NCBI RefSeq assembly: GCF_025685425.1
Contig: NZ_JAGTAS010000056.1
Span: forward strand, 124,001 to 188,000
DNA: 64,000 nucleotides
Direction of reading: 5' to 3'
Source of the DNA: Terriglobus albidus
GTDB lineage: Bacteria > Acidobacteriota > Terriglobia > Terriglobales > Acidobacteriaceae
Shown piece by piece: positions 54,918-63,202 of the stretch. The notes under the pieces were generated by a model. That model was given only the letters and a program-made list of their open reading frames with translations. It was not told where the DNA came from and did no database searches. Positions within the stretch are counted from its first letter, which is position 1; the number at the start of each line of letters is the position of its first letter. The position numbers were made by a program, and so were the translations under genes.

Positions 54918-57287
54918 ATGCCGGCAGCCGCAAAGCATAGAGACCCTGATAGTCTGCCGTGCATGGGCAGCGCATTGAGAGGACCCGACTCCGCGGGACC
55001 GGACGGCGGACGATCGCGATACCGCTGGTGGATTCTTGCCACAGGATCGGTAGCTCTACTCGGGGCCGGCGCCATCTGGTATACGTGGACGCCCATTCCT
55101 CGATCGCCACAGTCAGACCTTCGTAGGGCGGGTTATGTCGATTCCTCTGCCTGTAGCGAGTGTCATGCCAATATTGCGAAGACTTACCGGCTCGCGGGGA
55201 TGGCGCGCAGCTTTCACCGGCCGAGTGAACAGACCGTAATCGAGGATTTCAAGCGCGCGAATCGGTTTGTCCACGACGCCACCGGGCTGACCTACACGAT
55301 GATCGATCGCGATGGGAAGTTCTACATGCGGCGCTCTGCAATCGGCCTCGACGGCAAGGAAGCAGACGTTCTGGAGGAGCAGATCGACTATGTTGTCGGT
55401 TCCGGAAACCATGCGCGCGCTTACCTGCACCGGACCGAGCAGGGAAGGCTGGTGGAATTGCCGGTCAACTGGTATCTGGAGAAGGGCGGATCCTGGAACA
55501 TGAGTCCGGGGTTCGACCAGCCCGACCAGCCGGACATGCACGGCGCCGTGAGTTCGGAGTGCATCTTCTGCCACACGGCGTATCCGCTGGCAGAGGATCG
55601 AAAAACACAGGACGACGAAGAGGTGTTTCCGGCAACGCTGCCGGAGGGGATCGACTGCCAACGCTGCCATGGGCCGGGGGCGGCACATATCGCTGCAGCG
55701 CGTGCCAAGGCCAGCGACGATCGGATATCCGAGACCATTGTCAATCCGAACAAGCTAAGTCGTGAACGACAGCTTGAGGTCTGCATGCAGTGCCATCTGG
55801 AGACGAGTGCGCGCCATATACCAAATTCCATACGTAACTATGGTCGCGATCTGAATTCCTATCAGCCGGGTAAGCCGCTGGCGGATTACAAAACTTATTT
55901 CGAGCGATCGAAGGACGCCAACGACTTTGGCTTCGAGACAGCCCATGCGTCGTACCAGCTTCCCCAGTCCATGTGCTTTCAAAAGTCACAGATGACCTGC
56001 CTGACCTGCCATGATCCGCACGATATTCCACGCGGAGAGGCAGCGACGCGTTCTTATGTCGAGGTTTGCCAGAGCTGCCACACCTCAACGGTAGACCTGG
56101 CGAAGGACGCTGCTCACAAAGGCGTGGTGATAAAGGCGGGGAGCAATTGTCTTACATGCCACATGCCGAAGCGACGGCCAGAAACTTCCGTCCATGTGGT
56201 GCTGACGGATCATTGGATCCAGCGCCGCCTTCCGCCGGGCGACCTGCAGGCGCCGATTCCGGAGAAGGCATTCTTGCCGGACCACACCAAGGTTGGGATT
56301 TACTATCCAAAGCCGGCGACGCAGAGTGACGCCGCTCTCTATCTTGCAGTTGCTCAGGTGAATGATGCCGGGGTCGACGGAATTGGAAACTTGCGTGCCA
56401 TCTTAGATCGCGAACATCCCAAATGGCCTGAGCCGTATGTGACGCTGGGCAAGGCTTACGCTAAGGCTGGGCAGACGGATGCCGCGGTGAAGGCGTTTCA
56501 ACAGGCGCTTGATCGGCGCGCGGAGGACCACGACGCACTCGAAGGAATGGCCAATGTCCTGCTCGCTGCTGATCGCAAAGACGAAGCTATCGCGATGCTC
56601 GAGCGCGGCGCGAGACGATACGCCAATGATGATCGTTTTCTACTGAAGCTCGGCAATACATATCTCAGAGAGGGCAAAATCCCGGAAGCACAGGCCGCCT
56701 TGCATAAGACTCTCGCCGTCAATCCTGAAAATGTGGAGGCTCGCAACCTTCTGGGGCTCTGCGGCGTTCGGTCCGGCGACACGCAGGATGCCGAGCAGAA
56801 CTTCCGCGAAGCAATTCGCCTTGAACCGCTTCTGCCGGAGCCGCACAACAATCTCGCAACCCTGCTGGTAAATAGAAACGAGTTTCGCGAGGCTGAGTTC
56901 CAGTTCCGTCGTGCTCTTGCTCTCAGACCCCGATATGCCGAAGCACACCACGGGCTGGGATTGCTCCTCGTCTTGACGAAGCGGGCGAATGAGGCGGGAG
57001 CCGAGTTAGAGGACGCCGCAGCGGAAGCGCCAGATAGCGCGCAGATTTGGGTTGATCTCGGTGACCTGCGCAGCGCGCAGAGACGCAGCACTGACGCGGC
57101 TGCCGCGTATGAGAGGGCGCTGTCGATCAATCCTTCGCAGCAGGATGCCAATCTTGCACTAGGGCTCATCCTGCTGCAGCAAGGGAAACGCAACGACGCT
57201 GTACTTCACCTGACCGCGGCGGCACAAGGGGCCGATCCCGATATCGGGCATCAGGCACAGAGCATCCTCGCCCAGATGGGGCGCTAA
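54918..57287 (+). CDS. Multiheme cytochrome c fused to TPR repeats
   Basis: 789 residues. A transmembrane helix (about 37-56, WWILATGSVALLGAGAIWYT) places the rest in the periplasm. Seven CXXCH heme motifs occur in the first half: CSECH (79-83), CIFCH, CQRCH, CMQCH, CLTCH, CQSCH and CLTCH. The second half (about 475-789) has about eight tetratricopeptide repeats with the A-x-x-x-A-x-x-L-x-P pattern, e.g. EPYVTLGKAYAKAGQTDAAV. Such proteins carry electrons or bind partner cytochromes while TPRs mediate assembly. It lies beside a cytochrome-PQQ dehydrogenase, so a dehydrogenase-to-cytochrome electron chain is plausible. ATG 54963 is an alternative start. Confidence 0.88.
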   Translation: MPAAAKHRDPDSLPCMGSALRGPDSAGPDGGRSRYRWWILATGSVALLGAGAIWYTWTPIPRSPQSDLRRAGYVDSSACSECHANIAKTYRLAGMARSFHRPSEQTVIEDFKRANRFVHDATGLTYTMIDRDGKFYMRRSAIGLDGKEADVLEEQIDYVVGSGNHARAYLHRTEQGRLVELPVNWYLEKGGSWNMSPGFDQPDQPDMHGAVSSECIFCHTAYPLAEDRKTQDDEEVFPATLPEGIDCQRCHGPGAAHIAAARAKASDDRISETIVNPNKLSRERQLEVCMQCHLETSARHIPNSIRNYGRDLNSYQPGKPLADYKTYFERSKDANDFGFETAHASYQLPQSMCFQKSQMTCLTCHDPHDIPRGEAATRSYVEVCQSCHTSTVDLAKDAAHKGVVIKAGSNCLTCHMPKRRPETSVHVVLTDHWIQRRLPPGDLQAPIPEKAFLPDHTKVGIYYPKPATQSDAALYLAVAQVNDAGVDGIGNLRAILDREHPKWPEPYVTLGKAYAKAGQTDAAVKAFQQALDRRAEDHDALEGMANVLLAADRKDEAIAMLERGARRYANDDRFLLKLGNTYLREGKIPEAQAALHKTLAVNPENVEARNLLGLCGVRSGDTQDAEQNFREAIRLEPLLPEPHNNLATLLVNRNEFREAEFQFRRALALRPRYAEAHHGLGLLLVLTKRANEAGAELEDAAAEAPDSAQIWVDLGDLRSAQRRSTDAAAAYERALSINPSQQDANLALGLILLQQGKRNDAVLHLTAAAQGADPDIGHQAQSILAQMGR

Positions 57288-57356
57288 CTCATCAAGAGGG
57301 TGACCGGGGACCGCAGGACAGGTTGGAAGCCTGATCAGTTCAGCAACTTCCGCGAA

Positions 57357-59504
57357 TCAAGGCAGTTGCCATACCCATAAAACAGAGGTCGGTTCAGGGC
57401 GCATGTATTCTGCCGATGCTCGAACCGCGCTGCTGCCGATCAGGCCAGGATTGCCGGCGATCATAGCGATGTACTGCTTGCCATCGACCATGTAGGTGAT
57501 CGGGAAGGCGTTGGGCACATCCTGAACGCGTGTCTCCCAAAGCACCTTTCCATCGCGGTCATCGAAGGCACGGAAATAGCGGTCGGCAGAAGCGGAGAAC
57601 AGCAGGCCGCCCGCGGTCGTGAGCTTGGCCGATGACTGCATCACGTGAGATTTGATGTCCATCGTGAATTCTTTACTCTTCAGATCGAGACCGACCATGC
57701 GATCCGGCAAATCTCCGCCCTTCCCGGTACAGACATCATTGATGGAGAGATAGTAGCGATTGGTGTTCGGATCGTAAGAGCCGGCCAGATAGTTGCGGGC
57801 GCCATTGTTGCTCGGGCAGCGGCGCACTCCCTGGGGAAGCACAGGAGGAAGCAGCGTCTTGGTGCCGGTCTTTGGGTCGAAGGTGAAGATGTTCTGTGCG
57901 CCGGGATCGCGTCCGAAGAGCCATTGGCCGGTTGCGGCATCCACTGCCTCGATTACACCGGGCTTGCCGGCCGTGAGCACCGCCTTGCGCTGCCGCCCCT
58001 GCCACTCTACAGGAACAATGATCCGTTCGAAGGCATAGTCCTGGTCATAGGTATCGTTGGGCAGGTACTGGTGATACCAGACCAGCTTGCCTGTGTCCGG
58101 ATTGAGGGCCAGTGTGGACTCGATGTAGAGCGAGTCGCCATGGGTGCCGCCACCCGCGGGGTTGTAGGTGCCTCTGTCGATCGACGACCAGGGGAAGGGC
58201 GAGCCGACGCCCACATAGAGCAGATTGAGTTCGTGGTCGTAGCTGGGCGGTATCCAGACCGATCCTCCCCATCGCTTGTCAGCAGGCACGTTGTTCCAGG
58301 TCTCGTCGCCCGGCTCGCCAAGCTGCGCAATGGTGTTGAAACGCCACAACTCCTTGCCGTTGTCGAGGCTGTATGCAGCGACAAAGCAGCCTGAGTTGCC
58401 GGGCGCACAGCCACTGGCGCCCATGATGACCTTGTTGTTGACCACTAAAGGACCGCCGTTATAAACGCGGTGGCTCTTGACGTAATCGTCTGTCGCAACG
58501 TCCCAGACCACCTTGCCCGTCTTTGTGTCGAGGGCAATGATGTGCATGTCCGTCGTCGGAAAAATGAGCTTGTCGCCGCCAAGGGCGAGGGCCCGCTTGG
58601 TCCTGTAGAAGACATCGCGGTGGTATGAGGCGGGAATGTCGTGATGAAACTGCCAGAGGAGGTTCCCGTTGCGCGCATCGAGCGCCTGCACCGTCTCCCC
58701 GTAGTTCCAGACGTAGAGGATACCGTCGTGCACCAGCGGCGTGAATTCGGTAAAGCCGGTGGAGTTCAGGCCCCAGGTCCATGCCACCTTCAGGTCCTTC
58801 ACGTTGTCACGATTGATTTGGTTGAGCGGACTGTAGCCCCAGGCGTTGTAGGTGCGACGCCACATCAGCCAGTCATTGGGAGATGGATCGCGTAGCATCG
58901 CATCGGTGACGGGAGTGACCCGATCGAGTGGAGAGCTAAGCTCCTTCAGGTGCATCTGCGCAGCCGCATCGAGTCCCAATCCTAAGCGGTCGGTGATGGT
59001 CAGAATTTCACGAGGGCCGTTGCTGCCGTAACGGCCGCCAACCTGGTCCGGCACGCCCATTACCGCCGGTGCACTTGGGTTAGACTTCCCGCTGAGGACC
59101 TCGCCGATGGCAGCAGGCGAGCCGGCGGTCAGTGCCTGAGGCCGCGCCGGCGCCCCATTGCGCTGGAGGATAAACGCCAGTACGGCAAGGGCATCTTCAC
59201 GGCTAAGCGATCCGGGGCTCGTCAGGGGCATGGTTTCGGAGATAGTTCCAAATAGCTCCGCAACCGTCCTCGATTGCCACTGCGACTGGAAGGTATTGCC
59301 AGACAGGGCCTGTGCGTTGAATGAGCCCTGTAGATTCTCGCCATGGCAGGCGGCGCACTTCCTGCTAAAGACGGCGGTTCCATGTTCAATCTGCGCTGTG
59401 CCGGTAACGGGGGTGGCCTGCGCCGGCGCGGCTACCTGACCCGTTGCGGCAATTCCGTAAATCAAAAATCCCATTCCGCAGATCGACGCGGTAAGAGTCC
59501 GCAT
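57357..59504 (-). CDS. PQQ-dependent dehydrogenase with N-terminal cytochrome c domain
   Basis: 715 residues, start ATG 59504 with AAGGAGG. A signal peptide (MRTLTASICGMGFLIYGIAA) precedes a c-type domain with CAACH at 50-54 and a later axial Met (TMPLTSPGSLS). From about 200 it is a PQQ propeller of the quinohemoprotein alcohol-dehydrogenase type (GETVQALDARNGNLLWQFHH, IIALDTKTGKVVWDVATDDY, DGKVLWETRVQDVPNAFPIT). Here the heme is at the front, the reverse of the enzyme at 5941. It oxidises an alcohol or sugar in the periplasm and passes electrons through heme c. It converges on the cytochrome-TPR gene, 69 bp away, and is divergent from the mutarotase-like gene. Confidence 0.87.
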   Translation of the reverse strand: MRTLTASICGMGFLIYGIAATGQVAAPAQATPVTGTAQIEHGTAVFSRKCAACHGENLQGSFNAQALSGNTFQSQWQSRTVAELFGTISETMPLTSPGSLSREDALAVLAFILQRNGAPARPQALTAGSPAAIGEVLSGKSNPSAPAVMGVPDQVGGRYGSNGPREILTITDRLGLGLDAAAQMHLKELSSPLDRVTPVTDAMLRDPSPNDWLMWRRTYNAWGYSPLNQINRDNVKDLKVAWTWGLNSTGFTEFTPLVHDGILYVWNYGETVQALDARNGNLLWQFHHDIPASYHRDVFYRTKRALALGGDKLIFPTTDMHIIALDTKTGKVVWDVATDDYVKSHRVYNGGPLVVNNKVIMGASGCAPGNSGCFVAAYSLDNGKELWRFNTIAQLGEPGDETWNNVPADKRWGGSVWIPPSYDHELNLLYVGVGSPFPWSSIDRGTYNPAGGGTHGDSLYIESTLALNPDTGKLVWYHQYLPNDTYDQDYAFERIIVPVEWQGRQRKAVLTAGKPGVIEAVDAATGQWLFGRDPGAQNIFTFDPKTGTKTLLPPVLPQGVRRCPSNNGARNYLAGSYDPNTNRYYLSINDVCTGKGGDLPDRMVGLDLKSKEFTMDIKSHVMQSSAKLTTAGGLLFSASADRYFRAFDDRDGKVLWETRVQDVPNAFPITYMVDGKQYIAMIAGNPGLIGSSAVRASAEYMRPEPTSVLWVWQLP

Positions 59505-59564
59505 TTCCAGCCTCCTTCTTGGGCGATGCTCTATCGCCTGAACTTTGTGGCGACCAATCCTAGC

Positions 59565-59580
59565 AAGTAAACGCTTACTT
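59565..59580. promoter_or_regulatory. Palindromic operator AAGTAAACGCTTACTT
   Basis: Arms AAGTAA and TTACTT around ACGC form a near-perfect palindrome. It lies about 60 bp upstream of the cytochrome-PQQ dehydrogenase start and belongs to the AAGTAAACGTTT class also seen at 54554, 54691 and 61134. LacI-type regulator inferred. Confidence 0.7.
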
Positions 59581-59803
59581 TGGGAGCTTTGATCGGCGAT
59601 CGGTGGGTTTGCGACAGGTATGACCGGTTCGCTGCAGGTATATAGTGCTGTGGTCGAGTTCGGGTCCATCTTTGGTGATGCGAAACAGATGCGATGGAGA
59701 CGCAGAGCGCTCCGCGTATCGCATATCAGCGAACTCGCGGCCGGATATAAAACCATTCGCAGTATCACGACCGTAATCGATGTTGATGCCAGGAGGAGTA
59801 TCC

Positions 59804-60886
59804 ATGATCCGTTACACTCCCGCGCTCCTGCTGATGTGGCCTTTCGTCCTGGCAGGCGCAGCGGCCACCCACGCGGCCGATCCGTCCATGTCGTCGGCGC
59901 TGCCGCCGGCCAATCCGCTCGAGGCCAGAATTACAAACGGCATCGTCACGGCGAAGCTCTATCTGCCCAGCGCAGACAAAGGCTACTACCGCTCGACGCG
60001 TTTCGACTGGTCTGGAGCCATCTATAGCCTCATCTACAAAGGGCACGAGTACTACGGACCGTGGTACGACAAGATCGATCCCAGTGTCATCAACTGGGTC
60101 CACCGCGATGGATTGGTTGTGTCCGGGCCGTGCAGCGCGCTCATGGGGCCGGCGAATGAATTCCAGAAGCCGCTAGGGTTCGACGATGCCAAGCCCGGGG
60201 GCACCTTCATCAAGATCGGTGTCGGCGTGCTGCGCAAGGAGGACGGCCCTTACAACAGCTATAAGCCATACCCTGTGCTTAACCCGGGAAAGTGGACGAT
60301 CCGCAAGTCGCGCAATCAGATCGTCTTTACGCAGGAGCTCTCTGACCCGGGCTCCGGTTATGGCTACATCTACCGCAAGACGGTGCGTCTGGAAAAAGGC
60401 AAGCCAGAGCTGACCATTGAACATAGCCTCAAGAACACCGGCAAACTCGTCATTGACTCCAATGTCTACAATCACAATTTTGTTGTGCTCGACCGTCAGG
60501 CGCCCGGCCCGGACTTCACCTTCCGCGTGCCGTTCTCGATTCACATTGCGCCTCCGGCGCCCGGTGGTGCTCCGCGCGTCAACAACTTCACTGTGGTGCG
60601 CGACAATCAGATCGTCTACCTCAAGCCGCTCTCTGGTACAGACGAAGCGGTAGTTCCTATTCAGGGCTTCGGTGATTCCGCCAGGGACAATGAGGTCGTG
60701 ATGGAGAACAAGAGAGTTGGCGCGGGCCTGAAGATCTCGAACGACCGCCCGCTCAGCCGCGAGCTCCTGTGGTCCATTCGCACAGTCCTCGCCGTTGAGC
60801 CGTACATTGCCATCAACGTCCAGCCCGGCAACGAGTTCACCTGGACAGACACAATCGACTACTACACAATGACCGGGACTCAGTAG
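59804..60886 (+). CDS. Exported galactose-mutarotase-like protein
   Basis: 360 residues. A signal peptide (MIRYTPALLLMWPFVLAGAA) precedes a large beta-sandwich: NGIVTAKLYLPSADKGYYRS, TRFDWSGAIYSLIYKGHEYY, GYIYRKTVRLEKGKPELTIE, HSLKNTGKLVIDSNVYNHNF. The order and spacing, with NHNF and later VVPIQGFG...AGLKISNDRP, resemble the aldose 1-epimerase/galactose mutarotase-like superfamily, which includes polysaccharide-binding domains. The catalytic His/Glu of true epimerases are not clear, so binding is possible instead. AGGAGGAG precedes ATG 59804. It is divergent from the dehydrogenase and may help present sugars to it. Confidence 0.65.
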   Translation: MIRYTPALLLMWPFVLAGAAATHAADPSMSSALPPANPLEARITNGIVTAKLYLPSADKGYYRSTRFDWSGAIYSLIYKGHEYYGPWYDKIDPSVINWVHRDGLVVSGPCSALMGPANEFQKPLGFDDAKPGGTFIKIGVGVLRKEDGPYNSYKPYPVLNPGKWTIRKSRNQIVFTQELSDPGSGYGYIYRKTVRLEKGKPELTIEHSLKNTGKLVIDSNVYNHNFVVLDRQAPGPDFTFRVPFSIHIAPPAPGGAPRVNNFTVVRDNQIVYLKPLSGTDEAVVPIQGFGDSARDNEVVMENKRVGAGLKISNDRPLSRELLWSIRTVLAVEPYIAINVQPGNEFTWTDTIDYYTMTGTQ

Positions 60887-60958
60887 ACCTGGTTCATTCC
60901 AGGTCCATATGAGGACGTTCGATCTGTGGAGTACGTTTGACTGATCGCATCTCGTCTC

Positions 60959-61021
60959 GGAAGCGCCTGCAGATACGAGGGCGACTGCAAGCATCCCCAA
61001 TGTTGCTTTTGAAATCCGCAT
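60959..61021 (-). pseudogene. 5' remnant of a TonB receptor (signal peptide only)
   Basis: Reading minus from ATG 61021, the first codons give MRISKATLGMLAVALVSAGA, nearly identical to the receptor 4 signal peptide. After residue 20 or so homology stops and no receptor body follows. It is a copy of the receptor 4 start, with its promoter, left behind after a duplication or recombination. Confidence 0.75.
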
Positions 61022-61145
61022 CGTAGCCCTCCGGTTATTCGCATAGTGCAATGTGCGACCTGGGAAATGTTGCGTAATACGCAAAAACAATCGCGTGTTA
61101 TACAATTTTGCCCCGAAGCGGTTGTCACGTTTAAGTAAACGTTTT
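61022..61145. promoter_or_regulatory. Duplicated receptor-type promoter with operator AAGTAAACGTTT
   Basis: Aligns with the region upstream of receptor 4 (54427-54565): the TAGCC-TCC ribosome site, AATACGCAAA stretch and GCG-TTGTCA-CGTT-AAGTAAACGTT all recur. The operator core is 61134-61145. In this place it can serve the plus-strand gene at 61203, showing how operator DNA may be spread by duplication. Confidence 0.7.
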
Positions 61146-61202
61146 TTCGAAACTTTTGATCGGTGACAAGGCCGCTGGAGTGTCCGCTAAGGAAAGTTCA
61201 AT

Positions 61203-63161
61203 ATGTGGAAGCTGGTCGGCTTTACAGCAGTCGTAACAATCTTTGGCATGGTCTTCTTAGCTCCTTCTGCGAAGGCAAACAGGAACTTCGTACCGGACTG
61301 GACCTTCCAGGGATCATCGTTGGCGCAGTTCCGCACGCTTGGCGACGTCGACTGGCATGCAGAGAACGGGGAGATTGTGGGGGTTCCGCGCAGTCCGGCG
61401 GGCGGCTGGCTCATTCTGGATAGATCACTTCAAGACACACAGTTCGCTGCAACCTTCCGCTGCACCGGCGGCTGCAAGGCGGGAGTGCTGTTGCGCACGC
61501 AGACGACGGCGGACGGAATTCATGGCGCATACGTGGCACTGCCGGATGGGCAAAACCCCGCAGGTAGCTTTGACTTGAAGCTTGATACGCAAGGGCGCGA
61601 ACTTTCACGCGAGCCGCTCAAACCTGCAGGTGGCATGGTGCGTGTCATGGCTCCTCCCGCGGCGCCGCGCACTTCGCCTCCGGCGACATCAGCTCGGCCG
61701 GGCGGCGGTCCAATGCGTTTTCCCGGCAACGGTCTTCCGCCAGGTTCCCCCTACACGCGGCCGGACTACTCCTACCATGTTGGTGAATGGACGCCCTTGG
61801 AGATCATTCTCGATGCCAACATCATGCGTGTGTGGCTGCACGATGGACCTGAGAGTGGGACGACCAACGGCGAGGCCGATGACGATGTAGCGTCCTTCGG
61901 CCCGGTGGCGTTCTACGTTGGCGGCACTGGGGAGATACGTTTCAAAGACGTAGAGCTGAAGGACCTGGGACGGCGTGTTTTGCCTGACGAGCAAATCTCC
62001 AACCGATTCCGGATGCAGCACATCAATGACTTCTATTATGGGTGGTCGGCGACGGCCGCCGATGTCAACCACGACGGCGTTCTCGATATCATCTCCGGTC
62101 CTTTCTATTATCTCGGTCCTGATTACAAGGTCTCCCGCGAGATCTTTCTCAGCAAGACGTCCGATGTGACCTCGCAACTTACACCTAACATGGTGAATTT
62201 TGCTTATGACTACACCGGCGACGGTTGGCCGGACCTGCTGGTCTCGAAAGGCAGGTCCATGTCGCTCTATGTGAATCCGAAGGGTGAGCTGCGACGATGG
62301 GACCGTTATGATGTACTGCCCGCCGTATGGGGCGAGATCGTCGCCTTCAAGGATGTCAACGGAGACGGTATACCCGATGCCGTCTACGTTGGCGGCGGTT
62401 ACGTGTGCTGGGCCACTCCCGATCCCAAAAATCCGACGGCGCCCTGGATCGTGCACAAGATCTCTGAGGAAGGCTACAACGTCCCTGCGCAGCACGGCAT
62501 CGGCGTGGGAGACATCAACGGCGACGGCCGTATGGATATCGTCTCTCCGCATGGCTGGTGGGAACAGCCTCAATCCGGAATGCCGGACAAACCTTGGCCC
62601 TATCATCCCGCGGAGTTGGGGCGCTGGCCGCGCGCCGGAGGCAGCGTAGGCGGGGCGGAGATGGCTGTATGTGACGTCAATGGAGACGGGCTCAACGACG
62701 TCGTCACCAGCCTGGAGGCACATGGGTGGGGCATCGCCTGGTTCGAACAAAAGCGCGACAAAAGCGGCACGATCTCTTTTGTCGAGCACATGATCATAGA
62801 CGACTACTCCACTAAGAACGCCGGCGATGTAACGTTCTCCGAGCCGCATGGAGCAACATTCGCAGATGTGGACGGTGATGGCATTCCCGATTTCATTGTG
62901 GGGAAACGCGTTTTTTCGCACCAGGAGAGCTATACCGATCCAGACCCGTTTGGGCCGGCGGTGCTGTACTGGTTCCGCACGACGCGCAATCCGAAGGCCC
63001 CCGGAGGGGCCGAGTTTAAGCCTGAACTGATTCACAACCGGTCTGGCGCCGGGTCTACGATTCTGGCGGCCGATCTGAATCACGATGGCGCTGTCGATAT
63101 CGTTACGTCGACCAATCGAGGGACCTTTATCTTCTGGGGTAAGCCGAAAGCAAGGAAGTAA
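61203..63161 (+). CDS. Secreted DUF1080-VCBS (FG-GAP) protein
   Basis: 652 residues. A signal peptide (MWKLVGFTAVVTIFGMVFLA) is followed by a DUF1080/3-keto-disaccharide hydrolase-like jelly roll (about 28-260) with a Pro/Gly-rich insert near 145-185. From about 275 on, FG-GAP/VCBS propeller repeats carry calcium-like motifs: DVNHDGVLD, DYTGDGWPD, DVNGDGIPD, DINGDGRMD, DVNGDGLND, DVDGDGIPD and DLNHDGAVD. FG-GAP repeats bind calcium and carbohydrates or proteins; DUF1080 domains bind or cleave glycosides. It may recognise a polysaccharide. AAGGAAAG precedes the ATG. Confidence 0.82.
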   Translation: MWKLVGFTAVVTIFGMVFLAPSAKANRNFVPDWTFQGSSLAQFRTLGDVDWHAENGEIVGVPRSPAGGWLILDRSLQDTQFAATFRCTGGCKAGVLLRTQTTADGIHGAYVALPDGQNPAGSFDLKLDTQGRELSREPLKPAGGMVRVMAPPAAPRTSPPATSARPGGGPMRFPGNGLPPGSPYTRPDYSYHVGEWTPLEIILDANIMRVWLHDGPESGTTNGEADDDVASFGPVAFYVGGTGEIRFKDVELKDLGRRVLPDEQISNRFRMQHINDFYYGWSATAADVNHDGVLDIISGPFYYLGPDYKVSREIFLSKTSDVTSQLTPNMVNFAYDYTGDGWPDLLVSKGRSMSLYVNPKGELRRWDRYDVLPAVWGEIVAFKDVNGDGIPDAVYVGGGYVCWATPDPKNPTAPWIVHKISEEGYNVPAQHGIGVGDINGDGRMDIVSPHGWWEQPQSGMPDKPWPYHPAELGRWPRAGGSVGGAEMAVCDVNGDGLNDVVTSLEAHGWGIAWFEQKRDKSGTISFVEHMIIDDYSTKNAGDVTFSEPHGATFADVDGDGIPDFIVGKRVFSHQESYTDPDPFGPAVLYWFRTTRNPKAPGGAEFKPELIHNRSGAGSTILAADLNHDGAVDIVTSTNRGTFIFWGKPKARK

Positions 63162-63202
63162 GTTCGGCTTGCCGCATTCGTTTCAGGATGGGGAGAGAGT
63201 AT

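Noticed and set aside
54565-55110. 181-codon minus-strand frame with an internal repeat
   Set aside because: It lies in the receptor 4/cytochrome intergenic region, overlaps the cytochrome N-terminus antisense, and its repeat comes from the tandem DNA duplication. No family resemblance.
60173-61105. 310-codon minus-strand frame
   Set aside because: Mostly antisense to the mutarotase-like gene. Only its first 20 or so codons after 61021 are meaningful, as the receptor signal-peptide remnant.
61689-63083. 464-codon minus-strand frame
   Set aside because: Antisense to the DUF1080-VCBS gene. High GC and biased third positions keep the reverse frame open; no signal, domain or ribosome site.
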